Assembly (NCBI RefSeq): GCF_003205835.1
Contig: NZ_CP029773.1
Location: 1,706,501-1,770,500 of the forward strand
Length of the DNA: 64,000 nt
Source: Stenotrophomonas maltophilia
GTDB taxonomy: Bacteria; Pseudomonadota; Gammaproteobacteria; Xanthomonadales; Xanthomonadaceae
Direction of reading: 5' to 3'
Part shown: positions 15,454-23,383 of the stretch, one piece after another
Layout of the letters: every line of letters starts with the position of its first letter
Numbering within the stretch: position 1 is the first letter of the stretch
Made by a program: the position numbers and the translations under genes
The notes under the pieces: model-generated
Told to the model about the DNA's origin: nothing
The model's database searches: none
The model's input: only the letters and a program-made list of their open reading frames with translations

Positions 15454-16370
15454 CCTGCGACAGGAGCGGAATTATGCGGATGTCGGCGCGTACCGTCAAC
15501 AGTTTTGTGAAAATTTTCATCCAACTGAATGAAAAAGCTGTCAGCCACGGCGTTCGGGGCCTTCAGCCAAGCGAAGTGGTCGGCGCGCGTGCCCAGTTCC
15601 TGCGCGGACAGCACGCGCAGTTGCGCGGCCACATTCGGCAGTTTCGCCAGCAACGTCTGCATCGAACCGATCGGTGCCAGCCAGTCCTGTTCCATCAACA
15701 CCGCCTGTGCGCTGCCATGCACGCGCGCCATCTGCGCATCGAGGTCTTCGTCCATGCCGGCCGCGGCATAGTGGTTGTTCAGGCCCACGCGCGCCCAGTC
15801 GGCGATCAGTCCGCGTGCTTCGGTGCCACCGAAGCCGAGGCGGCGACCATGCAGCACGCCCTGGCGCTGCGCGATCCACGGCAGGAAGCGGTAGACCAGC
15901 GGCAGCAGCCAGCCGCGCGGTGGTGGGAAGCCACGCCAGAACGGTGAGCCACTGGCCGCCAGCCACAGCCGGTTGAAGTGCTGCGGGTTGCGGCCGGCAT
16001 GCACGCAGGCCAGCTGCCCACCGAGGCTGTGTCCACCGATGATCCAGGACAGGGCGCCGGCTTCGTCATCCGCTGCGGCCAGGACGGCCTGGCTGGCCGG
16101 CAGATCCTGTTCGAGTACTTCGCGATAGCCCCAGTCCTGCGTGCGCGACGGGCGCAGCGAGCTGCTGCCGTTGCCGCGCCACTCATGCAGGTACACCGCC
16201 ACGCCCTTCGCAGCCAGCGCCTGCGCCAGCGGCAGGTAGTGGCGCGCGGCCACGCCCAGCGCCGGCAGCCACAGCAGGCGCGCGATGGGCCGTGCGGGCA
16301 CGCAGGCGATCACTTCGTAGCGATGGCCATCAGTGCACTGCACGGCAACGACGTCCGGTGCGAGACTCAT
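15444..16370 (-). CDS. Alpha/beta hydrolase coupled to thiD
   Basis: A 308-residue alpha/beta-fold hydrolase. LLWLPALGVAARHYLPLAQ precedes the first helix, HEWRGNGSS follows, and GGHSLGGQLA is the nucleophile elbow. Its substrate is unknown and there is no signal peptide. The ATG overlaps the thiD stop (ATGA), so it is expressed from the thiD operon; many further in-frame codons upstream belong to thiD's shadow and were not included. The last 20 or so codons hold the tRNA-Arg promoter, and the stop lies inside the tRNA. Confidence 0.82.
   Translation of the reverse strand: MSLAPDVVAVQCTDGHRYEVIACVPARPIARLLWLPALGVAARHYLPLAQALAAKGVAVYLHEWRGNGSSSLRPSRTQDWGYREVLEQDLPASQAVLAAADDEAGALSWIIGGHSLGGQLACVHAGRNPQHFNRLWLAASGSPFWRGFPPPRGWLLPLVYRFLPWIAQRQGVLHGRRLGFGGTEARGLIADWARVGLNNHYAAAGMDEDLDAQMARVHGSAQAVLMEQDWLAPIGSMQTLLAKLPNVAAQLRVLSAQELGTRADHFAWLKAPNAVADSFFIQLDENFHKTVDGTRRHPHNSAPVAGRP
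15471..15499 (-). promoter_or_regulatory. Sigma-70 promoter of the tRNA-Arg cluster, inside the hydrolase CDS
   Basis: On the minus strand TTGACG (15499-15494) and CATAAT (15476-15471) are spaced by 17 bp, which places the transcription start about 10 nt before the first tRNA. It has clearly better promoter quality than its surroundings. Confidence 0.75.
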
Positions 16371-17176
16371 GCGTGCGGTGCCGCGCCGAAGTGATCGAGT
16401 ACCAGCACCTCGCTGCGGCCAGGCGCGTAGCCCTGCTGCAGGCCGCGCGCAACGTAGTCGATGCCGGCTTCGCAGGCATTGGCCAGGCTCAGGCCGTTGC
16501 ACAGCTGCGCGGCGATGGCCGAGGCCAGCGTGCAGCCTGTGCCATGTGCGTCCAGCGGCAGGCGGGCGTGAATGAATTCTTCGCTGCTGACGCCGTCGAA
16601 GTAGCGATCGATCACGCGGTTGCCTTCCTGCAGGTGGCCGCCTTTCAGCAGCACCGCACCGGCACCGAGATCGAGCAGGGCGGAGGCAGCCTGTTCGGCG
16701 TCATCGCCGTTGCCGATCTTCCGGCCGATCAGGAGTTCTGCTTCCGGGGTATTGGGCGTAACCAGCGTCGCCAACGGCAGCAGGCGTTCGCGCATGGCCT
16801 TGAGCGCATTCTCCTCCAGCAGGCGGGCGCCGCTGGTGGCGACCATCACCGGGTCCAGCACCACGTGCGGCGGGCGATGCTTTTCCAGGGCGTCGGCGAC
16901 CGCATGGATCACCTCGGCGTTGGCCAGCATGCCGAGTTTCACGGCATGGATGTCGAAGTCATCGAAGCAGGCTTCGATCTGCGCCTGCAGGAATGCGATT
17001 GGTGGCACGTGCACGGCGGTGACACCACGGGTGTTCTGTGCGGTCAGTGCAGCGAACACGGCCAGGCCATGCACGCGGTGCGCGGCGAAGGCCTTGAGAT
17101 CGGCGGGGACGCCGGCGCCACCGCCGGAGTCGGATCCGGCGATGGTGAGGGCGGAAACGGGAGTGGTCGGGCTCAT
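16367..17176 (-). CDS. thiD: Hydroxymethylpyrimidine/phosphomethylpyrimidine kinase
   Basis: This 269-residue ribokinase-fold enzyme phosphorylates HMP and HMP-P to HMP-PP in thiamine synthesis and salvage. The N-terminal ALTIAGSDSGGGAGVPADLK and the C-terminal DAHGTGCTLASAIAA (anion hole and catalytic Asp) are the ThiD signatures, and VLDPVMVATSG is in place. It is followed by a coupled alpha/beta hydrolase. No TPP riboswitch can be seen in the short region before it. Confidence 0.95.
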   Translation of the reverse strand: MSPTTPVSALTIAGSDSGGGAGVPADLKAFAAHRVHGLAVFAALTAQNTRGVTAVHVPPIAFLQAQIEACFDDFDIHAVKLGMLANAEVIHAVADALEKHRPPHVVLDPVMVATSGARLLEENALKAMRERLLPLATLVTPNTPEAELLIGRKIGNGDDAEQAASALLDLGAGAVLLKGGHLQEGNRVIDRYFDGVSSEEFIHARLPLDAHGTGCTLASAIAAQLCNGLSLANACEAGIDYVARGLQQGYAPGRSEVLVLDHFGAAPHA

Positions 17177-17228
17177 CCGGCGATTGTGCCGTGGTCACCG
17201 CAAAGACGGTAGCGTCGATGCGGGAGAT

Positions 17229-17269
17229 GGGGTCAGATCCCTTTTCCGCAGGAAAAGGGATCTGACCCC
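17229..17269. repeat. REP-type palindrome (GGGGTCAGATCC type)
   Basis: Arms 17229-17247 and 17251-17269 are perfectly complementary around GCA. A diverged copy of the same type lies at 36756-36795. It separates the promoter side of thiD from the end of the YoaK-family gene. Confidence 0.85.
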
Positions 17270-17282
17270 TGGAGTGCGGCCC

Positions 17283-17951
17283 TCAATGCCGCCAGCGCGC
17301 CCACTGCTGGTACAGCACATAACCCAGCCCGGTCAGGCCGGTCAGCAGGGCGGGGGCGAGCAGGGCGTCGTATTGCCAGCGCATGAACAACCAGGCGCCG
17401 AGGATGCCGCCGCCGAGGAAGCCGCTGATGATCAGGCCGCTGAGGGTCAGCCGTCGAACCTGCAGCGGCAGTCCACGCAGCAGGTGGCCCAGGCCGATGC
17501 CGAGGTCGGTGAACATGCCGCTGAGGTGGGTGGTGCGCACCACCGCGCCACTGAAGGTGGTGGCCATCGCGTTCTGCAGGCCGCAGGCCATGGCGGCGGC
17601 CAGTGCGCCCCAGATCTGATGCTGTTCGAACAGCGGAATGGCCACCAGCAGCAGTGCCGATTCCAGCGCCAGCGCGACACCGTAGCGGCGGCCCAGCTGC
17701 AATGCGCTGTCCTGGATCAGCAGGCCGCTGAGCATCGCGCCCAGCGAAAACGCGATCAGCAATCCCCACAGGTGGCCGACTGCGCGCCAGTCGCCCTGGG
17801 CCAGCGCCATGCCGAGCTGGCTGGTGCTGCCGGTCATGTGGCTGACCGCCTGGTGCTCGAAACCGAGGAAGCCGACCACGTTGACCATGCCGGCCACGCA
17901 CGAGAGCGCGACCGCGCCAATCCAGACCCAGGTGGGCAGGCGTATTCCCAT
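17283..17951 (-). CDS. YoaK/DUF1275-family membrane protein
   Basis: A 222-residue inner-membrane protein with about six hydrophobic segments. The family motif SCVAGMVNVVGFLGF is followed by MTGSTSQLG, and LQNAMATTFSGAVVRTTHLSG with GMFTDLG occurs in the second half. The family's function is unknown; transport has been suggested. It is downstream of a lipoprotein gene on the same strand with a 12-bp gap. Confidence 0.88.
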   Translation of the reverse strand: MGIRLPTWVWIGAVALSCVAGMVNVVGFLGFEHQAVSHMTGSTSQLGMALAQGDWRAVGHLWGLLIAFSLGAMLSGLLIQDSALQLGRRYGVALALESALLLVAIPLFEQHQIWGALAAAMACGLQNAMATTFSGAVVRTTHLSGMFTDLGIGLGHLLRGLPLQVRRLTLSGLIISGFLGGGILGAWLFMRWQYDALLAPALLTGLTGLGYVLYQQWARWRH

Positions 17952-17963
17952 CGGCGGGGCCCC

Positions 17964-18470
17964 TCAGGGCCCGCCGAAGCCGCCGTTGAACTGCAGCTCG
18001 CTGAAGGTGTTGCTGGCCGGGTCGAATACCGCGCCCCAGAACTGCGTGCCGCCGTCACAGACGCGGATCGCTTCCCGTGCCGGGTTGATGCCGCTGTCGT
18101 CGGGCAGATGGAAGGCGTTGATGTAGATCAGCCGCTTGCCGGCGCTTTCGATGCCGACGTACTGGCGGTCGAAGTCCAGCACCTTCGGCACCTGGGCATC
18201 CAGCGAGGGCAGTTTCGCTTCCAGCTGGTCGATCTGCTGCCGGCTGGGTGCCCAGTAGCCGCTGACCCGCCCGGCCTCGCGGCCGGGACTGGGGCGCGAG
18301 CAGGTGTCGAGCACCTGCGCGGCGATGATCGGGCGGGTGACCACCCAGGATTGGCCGGTACGCTCGGCGGTCGGCACGCTGGCCGGGCCGCGCGTGGTGG
18401 TGCAGGCACCCAGGGCGGTTGCGAGGGCGATCGCAGCCGTGGGCAGCAGCAGGCGGGTGCAGCGGTTCAC
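17964..18470 (-). CDS. Uncharacterised lipoprotein
   Basis: A 168-residue exported protein with a lipobox LGAC at the end of a short signal, and few other landmarks. Two Cys in the mature part (DTCSRPS and RVCDGG) could form a disulfide. The GTG start overlaps the phoH stop (GTGA), indicating translational coupling. I do not recognise the family. Confidence 0.75.
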   Translation of the reverse strand: MNRCTRLLLPTAAIALATALGACTTTRGPASVPTAERTGQSWVVTRPIIAAQVLDTCSRPSPGREAGRVSGYWAPSRQQIDQLEAKLPSLDAQVPKVLDFDRQYVGIESAGKRLIYINAFHLPDDSGINPAREAIRVCDGGTQFWGAVFDPASNTFSELQFNGGFGGP

Positions 18471-19867
18471 AACACCTCCGAAGCGTAATCGGCCAGGCGC
18501 GAGCGTTCGCCTCGGCGCAGGGTGATGTGCGCACTATGCGGCCAGTTCTTGAAGCGATCCACCGCGTAGGTCAGGCCCGAGGTGGTCTCGGTCAGGTACG
18601 GGGTGTCGATCTGCTCGACGTTGCCCAGGCAGACGATCTTGGTACCGGGGCCGGCACGGGTGATCAGCGTCTTCATCTGCTTGGGGGTGAGGTTCTGCGC
18701 CTCGTCCAGGATCAGGTAGCGCGACAGGAAGGTGCGGCCGCGCATGAAGTTCATCGAGCGGATCTTGATGCGGCTGGCCAGCAGGTCGTTGGTGGCCTGG
18801 CGCCCCCAGGTGCCGCCTTCCTGGTTGTGCGTGAGCACTTCCAGGTTGTCGGTCAGTGCGCCCATCCACGGCGTCATCTTCTCTTCCTCGGTGCCGGGCA
18901 GGAAGCCGATGTCCTCGCCGACGCTGACCGTGGCGCGGGTCATGATGATCTCGCGGTAGCGCTGCTGGTCCATCGTCTGCGCCAGGCCGGCGGCCAGCGC
19001 CAGCAGGGTCTTGCCGGTGCCGGCGGTACCCAGCAGCGTCACGAAGTCGATCTCCGGATCCATCAGTGCGTTGAGCGCGAAGTTCTGCTCGCGGTTGCGT
19101 GCGCTGATGCCCCACACGGCGTGGCTGCCGTGGCGGAAATCATCGACCAGCGACAGCACCACCTTGCCGTCGCCGACCACGCGGCTGACGCGCAGCTCGA
19201 CTTCATCTTCGCCAGGCAGGTAGACGTACTGGTTCGGGTACCACTCCTCGCCATCCTGCGCCAGGATTTCGTAATGCGTGCGGCCCTTGTCGCTCCAGCT
19301 GCGCAGGTCATCGCCGTGGCGCTTCCAGAAGTCTTCCGGTAGCTCGGTGGCGCCGGTGTAGAGCAGGCTGAAATCGTCCAGCGCACGGTCGTTCTCGTAG
19401 TCCTCGGACACGATGCCGGCGATCGCGGCCTTGATCCGCAGGTTGATGTCCTTGGAAACGAACACCACCGGCAGGTCCGGGGTTTCCTCCTTCAGCGCCA
19501 GGATCGCGCCGAGGATGGCGTTGTCCGGGATGACCTTGCCGAAGCTCTTGCCGGCGTCGAAATGGCTGGTCTGGAAGCGCAGCTTGCCGGCGCTCTGCTT
19601 GCCGCGCAGCTGCAGGCCATTGGGACGCTGCAGCGGAATGCCGTCGGCCAGGTTGTCCAGGCCGGATTCCTGCACCAGCTCGTTGAGGAAGCGGCTCACC
19701 TGGCGGGCGTTGCGGCTCGCTTCGGAGGTGCCCTTCTTGCCGTTGTCCAGCTCCTCGATCACCTGCATGGGCAGGTAGACGTCGTGCTCCTCGAATTTGA
19801 ACAGCGCGGTGGGATCGTGCATCAGCACGTTGGTATCCAGCACGTAGATGCGCTTGCCTCGGGTCAT
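18467..19867 (-). CDS. PIN domain-PhoH ATPase fusion protein
   Basis: A 466-residue two-domain protein. The N-terminal PIN-type RNase domain has the acidic residues of YVLDTNVLMHDP and EELDNGKKG; the C-terminal PhoH-like P-loop domain has LLGTAGTGKTLLALAAG as Walker A and YLILDEAQNLTPKQMKTL as Walker B. Such PhoH2/YlaK-type proteins are coupled RNA helicase-nucleases. The start is the ATG at MTRGKRIYV; 23 upstream codons are in frame but look non-coding. It is the first gene of a run into the lipoprotein and YoaK genes. Confidence 0.9.
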   Translation of the reverse strand: MTRGKRIYVLDTNVLMHDPTALFKFEEHDVYLPMQVIEELDNGKKGTSEASRNARQVSRFLNELVQESGLDNLADGIPLQRPNGLQLRGKQSAGKLRFQTSHFDAGKSFGKVIPDNAILGAILALKEETPDLPVVFVSKDINLRIKAAIAGIVSEDYENDRALDDFSLLYTGATELPEDFWKRHGDDLRSWSDKGRTHYEILAQDGEEWYPNQYVYLPGEDEVELRVSRVVGDGKVVLSLVDDFRHGSHAVWGISARNREQNFALNALMDPEIDFVTLLGTAGTGKTLLALAAGLAQTMDQQRYREIIMTRATVSVGEDIGFLPGTEEEKMTPWMGALTDNLEVLTHNQEGGTWGRQATNDLLASRIKIRSMNFMRGRTFLSRYLILDEAQNLTPKQMKTLITRAGPGTKIVCLGNVEQIDTPYLTETTSGLTYAVDRFKNWPHSAHITLRRGERSRLADYASEVL

Positions 19868-19951
19868 CGTCGATTCCTGGTTACGGACAGGGAAAAACCA
19901 CCACGGCCTGCCGCGGGGCAGGGTGATGGCAGACACAGTAGGCAGTGGGAC

Positions 19952-20431
19952 TCACTTGGACTGGGAGGCCTTCAGTTCGGCGAGAACGGCATCGGCATGG
20001 CCGGCAACCTTGACCTTGCGCCAGGACTGCACGATGCGGCTGTCGGGGGAAATCAGGAAGGTGCTGCGTTCGATGCCACGTACCTGCTTGCCGTACATGT
20101 TCTTCATCCTGATCACGTCGAAGGCGCTGCACAGCGCTTCGTCGCCATCGCTGACCAGCGGGAAGTTGAAGCCCTGCTTGGCGCAGAAGTTGTCGTGCGA
20201 CTTCACCGAGTCGCGCGAGACACCGAGTACCACCGCGCCTGCCTTCTTGAATTTCGGCAGCAGTGCGTTGAAGTCGATGCCTTCGGTGGTGCAGCCGGGG
20301 GTGCTGTCCTTGGGGTAGAAGTACAGCACCAGCCAGTGGCCGGCGTAGTCGCCGAGGGTGGCCTGTTCGCCACCGGACAGCGCCAGCGGCAGGGAGAGGG
20401 TGGTGCTGTCCAGGGTATCGCCGTTGTTCAT
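19952..20431 (-). CDS. bcp: Thioredoxin-dependent peroxiredoxin (PrxQ/BCP)
   Basis: A 159-residue thiol peroxidase that reduces hydrogen and organic peroxides. YFYPKDSTPGCTTEGIDF contains the peroxidatic Cys47. The nearby Cys five residues on, present in many PrxQ enzymes, is absent; two other Cys (in NFCAKQG and ALCSAF) could act as resolving residues. It is next to gcvR as in E. coli, where bcp and gcvR are neighbours. Confidence 0.93.
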   Translation of the reverse strand: MNNGDTLDSTTLSLPLALSGGEQATLGDYAGHWLVLYFYPKDSTPGCTTEGIDFNALLPKFKKAGAVVLGVSRDSVKSHDNFCAKQGFNFPLVSDGDEALCSAFDVIRMKNMYGKQVRGIERSTFLISPDSRIVQSWRKVKVAGHADAVLAELKASQSK

Positions 20432-20510
20432 GAGGTCCTTCTGTCGAGCCTGGGTTCTTTCTACGACAATTGCATGAAACGCCACGCGCCCGTGAGAGGC
20501 GCGCGAAGAA

Positions 20511-21071
20511 TCAGAATTTCATCGGGTCCATGATCGCGTCCAGGTTCAGGTGGTCGCAGAATTCAAGGAAGTCGTCGCGCAGTGCGGCGATGTGCATGTT
20601 GGCCGGGACGCCAATGGTGACCTGCGCGCTGAACATCTCCGCACCGGTCTGCATGGCGCGGTAGCGCGTGCTCTGCAGGTTCTCGATGGTGATGCCCTGA
20701 CGGTCGAAGAAATCGGCCAGCTGGAACAGGATGCCGGGCTTGTCGGCGGCGATCACTTCGACGATGTACGGCAGCAGGTTGGACTGCGCCTGCTTGGCGG
20801 CGGTGCGGTACCAGACCAGTTTCAGGCCCTCTTCGCGCTCCAGCCGGGTCAGCATCGCTTCCAGCTTGGCTACCGAGTCCCAGGAGCCGGTGGCCAGGGC
20901 GGTGACCGAGACATCGCGGCCGACCGTGGCCAAGCGTGCGTCCACCAGATTGCAGCCGCTGTCGGCAATGCGGCGGGTGACGGACAGCAGGGGGGACTCC
21001 GGATGCGTCGTGTAGGCGTTGATCAGGAGGTGGTTTTCGCTCGGCGCGGGGCGCGGGGTGGTGTCGGTCAA
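20511..21071 (-). CDS. gcvR: Glycine cleavage system regulator-like ACT protein
   Basis: This is a protein of about 186 residues with two ACT domains: NHLLINAYTTHPESPLLSVTR at the N-terminus and LLPYIVEVIAADKPGILFQ in the second half, the GcvR pattern. In E. coli GcvR inhibits GcvA activation of the glycine cleavage genes by direct contact. TTG at 21071 was chosen as start because it begins the conserved part (then TDTTPRP); no ATG fits. It is divergent from dapA and next to bcp, the same neighbourhood as in E. coli. Confidence 0.85.
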   Translation of the reverse strand: MTDTTPRPAPSENHLLINAYTTHPESPLLSVTRRIADSGCNLVDARLATVGRDVSVTALATGSWDSVAKLEAMLTRLEREEGLKLVWYRTAAKQAQSNLLPYIVEVIAADKPGILFQLADFFDRQGITIENLQSTRYRAMQTGAEMFSAQVTIGVPANMHIAALRDDFLEFCDHLNLDAIMDPMKF

Positions 21072-21235
21072 GGCGATTCCGGGTAATGCATGCGTTAGTC
21101 TGAATGCCCGCCTGAGGCGGGGATCCACCGGTGTCCAGCATACTTGCCCGTGCTTTCGCGCCGCAAGTAACATTCAGGTCGCCCCCGGCCTTTCGTGGCG
21201 GGCGTTTTCCCTTCCCAGCCAAGAGCAGCACGTCC

Positions 21236-22129
21236 TTGTCCCTTTCCGGCCTCATCACCGCGCTGGCGACCCCGTTCCGGGCCGACGGTGCCCTCGATCC
21301 CGACGGTTGGCAGCGCCTGCTGCACCTGCAACTGGAAGGTGGCGTCCATGGCGTTGTCGTAGCCGGCTCGACCGGTGAAGCAGCGACCCTCACCGATGCC
21401 GAGTACGACCTGCTGCTGGCCAGCGCGGTCGAGCGCATCGGCGGCCGCATCCCGGTCATGGCCGGTACCGGCCTGTCGGGCACCGCCAAGACCATCGAAC
21501 AGACCCGCCGTGCCGCCGCGCTTGGCGCCAGCCACGCGCTGGTGGTCACCCCGCCGTACGTGCGGCCGACCCAGGCTGGCCTGATCGCGCACTACCGCGC
21601 AGTTGCCGACCAGGGCGGGCTGCCGGTCGTGCTGTACAACGTGCCCGGCCGTACCGGGTGCGACATGCAGCCGGAGACCGTGGCCGAGCTGGCCAGCCAT
21701 CCCAACATCGTTGGCATCAAGGAAGCGGTGGGTGACACCGGCCGGGTGCAGGCGCTGCTGGCATTGCGCAGCCCGAAGTTCGCGGTGCTCAGTGGTGATG
21801 ACGGCACGGCCGCGCGCTCGATCCGGGCCGGTATCGATGGCCTGATCTCGGTCGGCTCCAACGTGCTGCCCGGCGCCTACCGCCGGATGTGCGAGCTGGC
21901 TGCCGCCCACGATCACGAAGCCACCGAGTCCTGGGATGCGCGCCTGCATCCGTTCCATGATTTCTGCGGCGTTGAGCCGAACCCGATTCCGGTCAAGGCG
22001 CTGCTGCGTCGCATCGGCATCGGTCACGACCTGCGTCTGCCGCTGCTGCCGCTGTCGGCGGCGCACCATCCGGCGGCCGATCATCTTGCCGGCGACATCG
22101 CCGCCCTCGAAGCCCTTTCCAGCCACTGA
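21236..22129 (+). CDS. dapA: 4-hydroxy-tetrahydrodipicolinate synthase
   Basis: A 297-residue (beta/alpha)8 enzyme that condenses pyruvate with aspartate semialdehyde in lysine and diaminopimelate synthesis. [10 protein letters not shown], the GSTGEAATL substrate motif, [11 protein letters not shown] (catalytic Tyr) and [10 protein letters not shown] (Schiff-base Lys) are all present. TTG at 21236 was chosen because it starts right at SLSGLITAL with AAGAG upstream; an earlier start would add a low-complexity tail. It is followed by the BamC-like lipoprotein gene as dapA-bamC in E. coli. Confidence 0.93.
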   Translation: MSLSGLITALATPFRADGALDPDGWQRLLHLQLEGGVHGVVVAGSTGEAATLTDAEYDLLLASAVERIGGRIPVMAGTGLSGTAKTIEQTRRAAALGASHALVVTPPYVRPTQAGLIAHYRAVADQGGLPVVLYNVPGRTGCDMQPETVAELASHPNIVGIKEAVGDTGRVQALLALRSPKFAVLSGDDGTAARSIRAGIDGLISVGSNVLPGAYRRMCELAAAHDHEATESWDARLHPFHDFCGVEPNPIPVKALLRRIGIGHDLRLPLLPLSAAHHPAADHLAGDIAALEALSSH

Positions 22130-22161
22130 CCTTCCGTCTTGGTCTGACCCAGGAGATTCAC

Positions 22162-22677
22162 ATGCGTCAATCCGTTTCCACCGTCCGCGTGCTGTCCTAC
22201 GCGCTGCTTGCCGTGGCCGTCGCCGCCGGCACCACCGGCTGCTTCAAGCGTGGCGTCAAGGGCGACTACGCCCTGGCCCCGGAAATGCGTCCGCTGGAAG
22301 TGCCGCCGGACCTGAACCTGCCGGCCACCACCGGTGACAACAAGGTGCCGGCGCTGGTCTCGGCAACCAAGCCGGCCGCGCCTGCGGCTGCGGCTCCGGC
22401 CGTGGGCAACACCGGTTTCACCATTGCCGGCGGCAAGGATGAAGCCTTCGCCAAGGTCGGTACCGCACTGGAAGGCGTGGCGGGTGTGACCATCGCCAGC
22501 CGCGCGCAGCTGCTCGGCTCGTACGATGTGGCCTACGAAGGCAGCAATTTCCTGGTTCGCGTGGTTGCCGTCGATGCCGGCGCCTACATCTCCGCGGTCG
22601 ACCCGCGTGGCCTGCCGGCCACCGCCGAAGCACCGGTGAAGCTGATCGCCGCACTGAAGGCGAAGCTGGCCCAGTAA
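22162..22677 (+). CDS. BamC/NlpB-like lipoprotein, shortened
   Basis: A 171-residue lipoprotein. The signal ends TTGCFK and is followed by DYALAPEMRPLEVPPDLNLP, matching the N-terminal lasso of BamC, which binds BamD in the beta-barrel assembly machine. Only one small globular region (from about residue 85) follows, whereas E. coli BamC has two helix-grip domains and about twice the length. The position after dapA agrees with bamC. It is best seen as a reduced BamC; it may lack the surface-exposed part. Confidence 0.78.
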   Translation: MRQSVSTVRVLSYALLAVAVAAGTTGCFKRGVKGDYALAPEMRPLEVPPDLNLPATTGDNKVPALVSATKPAAPAAAAPAVGNTGFTIAGGKDEAFAKVGTALEGVAGVTIASRAQLLGSYDVAYEGSNFLVRVVAVDAGAYISAVDPRGLPATAEAPVKLIAALKAKLAQ

Positions 22678-22689
22678 GGGCTGCCTCTG

Positions 22690-22741
22690 GTAGAGGCCGA
22701 CCTTGGTCGGCGCTTCTGTGCCAACCAAGGTTGGCACCTAC
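22690..22741. repeat. SMAG palindrome pair, with degenerate copies to about 22810
   Basis: GTAGAGGCCGACCTTGG at 22690 onward is followed by an inverted GTGCCAACCAAGG copy ending CTAC at 22741. After that come truncated copies of the CTACCGGATCTTG end. It lies between the BamC-like gene and its terminator. Confidence 0.8.
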
Positions 22742-22815
22742 CGGATCTTGCTGTTGGCAGCTACCGGATCTTGCGGTTGGCACCTGCCGGATCGCGCGGT
22801 TGGTATCTGCCGAGC

Positions 22816-22850
22816 AACGAGAAAGGGCGCCATGGGCGCCCTTTCTCGTT
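22816..22850. terminator. Two-way terminator between the BamC-like gene and fdxA
   Basis: A perfect 16-bp stem (AACGAGAAAGGGCGCC, 22816-22831, and its complement at 22835-22850) with a 3-base loop lies between convergent genes. Confidence 0.85.
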
Positions 22851-22867
22851 GCCGCAGCAGGCGCTTC

Positions 22868-23191
22868 TCAGCGCTCCAGCAGCTTCAGCTTGTCCGGCTT
22901 GCCGTCCCATTCGCCGGCATCGGCGGGCGGGTCCTTGCGCACGGTCAGCACCGGCCACTCCTTCGCCAGCTCGGCGTTGAGGGCAACGAAGCCTTCCTGG
23001 CCGGCGGGGACGTCGTCCTCGGGGAAAATCGCGTTGACCGGGCACTCCGGCTCGCAGAGGGTGCAGTCGATGCACTCATCCGGGTCGATCACCAGGAAGT
23101 TCGGGCCTTCGTGGAAGCAATCCACGGGGCACACTTCCACGCAATCGGTGTGTTTGCACTTGATGCAGTTTTCGGTGACGACAAAGGGCAT
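22868..23191 (-). CDS. fdxA: Seven-iron ferredoxin
   Basis: A 107-residue FdxA-type 7Fe ferredoxin with one 3Fe-4S and one 4Fe-4S cluster. Cysteines lie in [17 protein letters not shown] (residues 9-25) and [12 protein letters not shown] (residues 40-50), followed by the usual C-terminal extension with [14 protein letters not shown]. It serves as a low-potential electron carrier; the partner is unknown. The length and motifs match the family completely. Confidence 0.95.
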   Translation of the reverse strand: MPFVVTENCIKCKHTDCVEVCPVDCFHEGPNFLVIDPDECIDCTLCEPECPVNAIFPEDDVPAGQEGFVALNAELAKEWPVLTVRKDPPADAGEWDGKPDKLKLLER

Positions 23192-23383
23192 GGGCTGGGG
23201 GTGGATCGATTCCTGAACCCGACAATTCTAGAACAGGTTGGCCCCCGGTGTCGGCGCGGGGCCGAAAACGGGCGTCTGGCAGGCGCGGCCGTGGCGGATA
23301 TTGGCGGCATGGCGCGGCCTGTGCGACGCTGCGGGAGCACAGGCTGCCCTGGCAGCCGAAACCCCTTCCCAGCAGGATTGCCC

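Noticed and set aside
17177-17228. A thiamine (TPP) riboswitch before thiD
   Set aside because: The region before thiD is about 50 bp and lacks the conserved THI-box elements (such as CTGAGA and ACCTGATC).
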